Shown here: positions 14,186 to 16,059 of the stretch, one piece after another
How positions within the stretch are numbered: the stretch's first letter is position 1
Layout of the letters: the number at the start of each line of letters is the position of its first letter
Notes under the pieces: model-generated
Told to the model about the DNA's origin: nothing
What the model saw: the letters and a program-made list of their open reading frames with translations, nothing else
The model's database searches: none
Source of the DNA: CAYFJO01 sp964343305
GTDB taxonomy: Bacteria > Planctomycetota > Planctomycetia > Pirellulales > Pirellulaceae
Direction: 5' to 3'
DNA length: 16,059 bases
Assembly (NCBI GenBank): GCA_964343305.1
Contig: CAYFJO010000239.1
Coordinates: 1 to 16,059, forward strand
Program-made: the position numbers and the translations under genes

Positions 14186-14234
14186 GTAGGACGGTCTTTC
14201 AAACCGTCTCGGACGGATTGGAAATCCGTCCTAC
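14186..14234 (+). repeat. 49-bp double-hairpin repeat, best-preserved copy
   Basis: It starts GTAGGACGG and ends CCGTCCTAC, a perfect 9-bp outer inverted repeat. Inside are two hairpins: GACGGT-CTTTCAA-ACCGTC and GGACGGATT-GGA-AATCCGTCC. This is the most symmetric copy of the family in the window. It lies upstream of the second DUF1501 gene, between it and the divergent hemY. Confidence 0.85.
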
Positions 14235-14257
14235 AGTTTGGTTGCGGCGACGATCCA

Positions 14258-14297
14258 TTGACGGCAGCATCGATAATTATTACGATGAGTTATCGAT
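14258..14297 (+). promoter_or_regulatory. Promoter of the second DUF1501 gene with overlapping inverted repeat
   Basis: -35 TTGACG (14258-14263), 17-nt spacer, and -10 TACGAT (14281-14286). An 8-bp inverted repeat, ATCGATAA (14269-14276) and TTATCGAT (14290-14297), brackets the -10 and would cover the transcription start near 14293. That placement is what a repressor operator would have. The regulator is not identifiable. Confidence 0.5.
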
Positions 14298-14368
14298 AAA
14301 TGGGTGTCAAGGTCCATATATCGGGAGTCCGCGAGCCAAATCCTACCTTTCACGCGGGGAACTCAGTC

Positions 14369-15745
14369 ATGCTTACGATTTACGGCAAACCTGACAAGTC
14401 GAATTATTTCTGTGACGGACTTTCTCGTCGCAACTTTCTGACCGTCGGCGGCATGGTGATGGGCGGCTTGTCGTTGCCGCAATTGTTGGCCGCCGAACAA
14501 CAGGCAGGCGCGGGACGATCGCACAAAGCGATCATCAACATCTTCCTGCCAGGCGGTCCGCCGCATCAGGACATGTGGGACATCAAGGTGGATGCGCCGA
14601 AGGAAATCCGCGGCGAGTTCCAGCCGATCGAAACCAGAGTGCCCGGTATCGAGATCTGCGAACTGTTTCCCAAGATCGCCGCGATGATGGACAAGTTTGT
14701 GCCGGTTCGCACAATGGTCGGAGCCAGTGGCTCGCACTACGCCACCGAGTGCGTCACAGGTCACCGCCCCAATCCCGCTCCGGCCGGTGGACGGCCGTCG
14801 ATGGGTGCGTGGGTGTCGAAGTTGCAAGGGCCCGTGAATCGAACGATCCCGCCGCACCTCAGCCTGTTTTACAAAACAGGCCATCAGCCGTGGGGCGATC
14901 CGGCGGGCGGCGGCTTTCTGGGCTTGAAGCATGGCCCGTTCCGACTGGTCGGCGGCAAAGGCGAAATGTCCAAAGTCGACAACATGGTGCTCCAGGGAAT
15001 CTCGCTCGATCGTTTGTCCGATCGGCAGAATCTGCTGACGTCGCTGGACCGTTTCCGCCGCGATGTCGACACCACCGGCGCGATGGACGGACTCGACGCT
15101 TTCAACCAGCAGGCAATAGGCATCCTGACGTCATCCGCACTGGCCGAGGCGCTGGATCTATCGAAGGAAGATCCGAAACTGGTCAAGCGGTATGGCAAAG
15201 GCGATCCAACTTTCCGCGCGGACGGCGCGCCGAAGATGACCGAGAACTTCTTGATCGCGCGTCGCTTGATTGAAGCTGGCGCGCGCCTGGTGTCGCTGAA
15301 CTTCAGCCGCTGGGACTGGCACGGTGGCGGTTTCAACCGCGGCCGCGAAGATTTTCCGATGCTCGACCGGGCGCTCTCGGCGCTGGTGGGAGATTTGGAC
15401 GATCGGGGCATGTTGGATGACGTCTCAATCGTCTGTTGGGGCGAGTTCGGTCGCACGCCTCAGATCAACAAGAACGCCGGGCGCGATCACTGGCCGCGAG
15501 TCTCATGCGCAATTCTTGCCGGCGGCGGTATGCGAACTGGCCAGGTGATCGGTGCCACGAACCGTCTCGGTGAATACGCCGACGACCGACCGGTCACCTT
15601 CCAAGAGGTGTTCGCCACGTTGTATGACAACATCGGCTTGAACTGGGCGTTTGTTCGCGAATTGAAAAACCGAGAATTCGATTTACGTGGACGACCAGTC
15701 TTCCCGGTCGATCCAGGTATGGAACCGATGCGCGAGTTGGTCTGA
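14369..15745 (+). CDS. DUF1501 family Tat-exported protein (stand-alone)
   Basis: A 458-aa DUF1501 protein of a different subgroup from the one at 10127. The start MLTIYGKPDKSNYFCDGLSR is the usual N-terminus of this planctomycete subgroup, and GGGGA sits 8 nt before the ATG, so it is preferred over the in-frame ATG at 14300. The Tat motif SRRNFL is at 19-24, followed by a hydrophobic GGMVMGGLSLPQLLAAE. Family motifs are IINIFLPGGPPHQDMWDIK, GSHYATECVTGHRP, GRPSMGAWVS, WDWHGGGF, CWGEFGRTPQINKNAGRDHW and ILAGGGMRTGQVIGAT. No PSCyt/PSD1 partner lies next to it here. It has its own promoter. An exported phosphatase/sulfatase-like fold is expected, but substrate and role are unknown. Confidence 0.93.
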   Translation: MLTIYGKPDKSNYFCDGLSRRNFLTVGGMVMGGLSLPQLLAAEQQAGAGRSHKAIINIFLPGGPPHQDMWDIKVDAPKEIRGEFQPIETRVPGIEICELFPKIAAMMDKFVPVRTMVGASGSHYATECVTGHRPNPAPAGGRPSMGAWVSKLQGPVNRTIPPHLSLFYKTGHQPWGDPAGGGFLGLKHGPFRLVGGKGEMSKVDNMVLQGISLDRLSDRQNLLTSLDRFRRDVDTTGAMDGLDAFNQQAIGILTSSALAEALDLSKEDPKLVKRYGKGDPTFRADGAPKMTENFLIARRLIEAGARLVSLNFSRWDWHGGGFNRGREDFPMLDRALSALVGDLDDRGMLDDVSIVCWGEFGRTPQINKNAGRDHWPRVSCAILAGGGMRTGQVIGATNRLGEYADDRPVTFQEVFATLYDNIGLNWAFVRELKNREFDLRGRPVFPVDPGMEPMRELV

Positions 15746-16059
15746 TCTTCAACCTCGTTTGACGCCGAGCCGGCAGGCGATGGCTCGGGCGCTGCCGTCG
15801 CCTGCCGGCTCGGCGTTAAACAAGGATCGTGAAGAACCTGTCTTGTTACTTTTCGTTACAATGGCGTTTACCCAGGTTGGCGACCGAAGTCACGAATTCG
15901 GGTACCAGGTGGCTAGAGTGCCGTTCACCACTTCGCCGTCGAGGAAATTCACATGCACCAGTCTATCACAGTTGTTTCTTTCTGTGCGGTTTTGACGTTT
16001 ACGCCTAACGTGGATTATTCACTAACCCGACGCGCAAGCGAGGGGTCTTGGACGTCGCC
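15746..16059. other. Gene-free right end of the window
   Basis: This 314-nt stretch holds the second long palindrome and then about 237 nt without a confident gene. An open frame begins at ATG 15953 with GAGGA seven bases before it and runs off the window. It starts with a hydrophobic stretch (MHQSITVVSFCAVLTF) but then reads through ACCCGACGCGCAAGCGAGGG (16025-16044), which looks like a short intergenic repeat common in Rhodopirellula-type genomes (from memory). It may be a gene start or a chance frame. Confidence 0.5.
15756..15821. repeat. 29-bp palindrome, copy 2
   Basis: Same sequence family as the palindrome at 5801-5867: left arm 15756-15784, 9-nt loop TCGGGCGCT, right arm 15794-15821. 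The two differences between its arms both give G:U pairs in RNA, so the stem is kept. It starts 10 nt after the second DUF1501 stop codon and may act as its 3' end structure. Confidence 0.88.

Noticed and set aside
12618..15963. A 15-nt exact match, TCACATGCACCAGTC, at 12618-12632 and 15949-15963
   Set aside because: Flanks do not align, and a 15-nt match is not very surprising in 16 kb. Treated as chance or a weak trace of a repeat.
15687..15995. A 102-residue plus-strand frame across the end of the second DUF1501 gene
   Set aside because: It overlaps the DUF1501 C-terminus and crosses the second long palindrome. No domain or good start is visible.
1..16059. CRISPR arrays, tRNA, rRNA or prophage genes
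   Set aside because: No regular direct-repeat/spacer pattern, no tRNA or rRNA signature, and no integrase or phage structural gene was seen.

Overview
The window reads as a chromosomal segment of a planctomycete, most likely a Pirellulaceae/Rhodopirellula-type marine bacterium. The main evidence is the set of proteins almost confined to that phylum: a PSCyt1-PSCyt2(DUF1549)-PSD1(DUF1553) protein and two Tat-exported DUF1501 proteins, one paired with it. Moderately high GC and intergenic regions full of short palindromic repeats fit the same origin. This assignment is from memory of the families; no search was run.

Layout. (1) 1-609: possible tail of an upstream gene, then an unrecognised secreted/anchored 176-aa protein that converges with the next operon with a 1-nt gap. 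(2) 611-2640, minus strand: a methylcitrate-cycle pair, prpB followed by a citrate/2-methylcitrate synthase, separated by two mirrored REP-like hairpins. A 78-aa unknown gene diverges from prpB. (3) 2976-3232: gene-free DNA with three consecutive hairpins, the last a 27-nt arm imperfect stem. (4) 3233-5673, minus strand: a short-chain dehydrogenase translationally coupled (ATGA) to a MerA-like/lipoamide-dehydrogenase-like flavoprotein. (5) 5674-6069: a 215-bp MITE-like foldback element with 9-bp perfect terminal inverted repeats and an 8-bp target duplication, sitting just upstream of the putative promoter of an Rrf2 regulator. (6) 6070-11569, plus strand: Rrf2 regulator, the large two-haem-motif PSCyt/PSD1 protein and its DUF1501 partner. 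(7) 11570-12416: promoter, a perfect FNR-type box and a small exported CxxCH protein. (8) 12642-14105, minus strand: protoporphyrinogen oxidase (HemY type). (9) 14369-15745: a second DUF1501 protein with its own promoter. (10) 15746-16059: a second copy of the long palindrome found inside the MITE, and no confident gene.

How it may work together (inference): two cytoplasmic metabolic modules (propionate/methylcitrate; SDR plus disulfide-type flavoprotein) flank an exported haem-protein module. That module has three exported proteins (PSCyt/PSD1, DUF1501, small CxxCH protein), a candidate Fe-S sensor (Rrf2 with Cys-Asp-Cys-His in place of Cys-Cys-Cys-His), an FNR-like site and a haem biosynthesis enzyme nearby. 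The PSCyt/PSD1-DUF1501 pair has no established biochemical role and is the most system-like unknown here. The most clearly demonstrable non-coding structure is the MITE, followed by a 49-bp double-hairpin repeat family with two close relatives, one looser member and one paired-hairpin variant.
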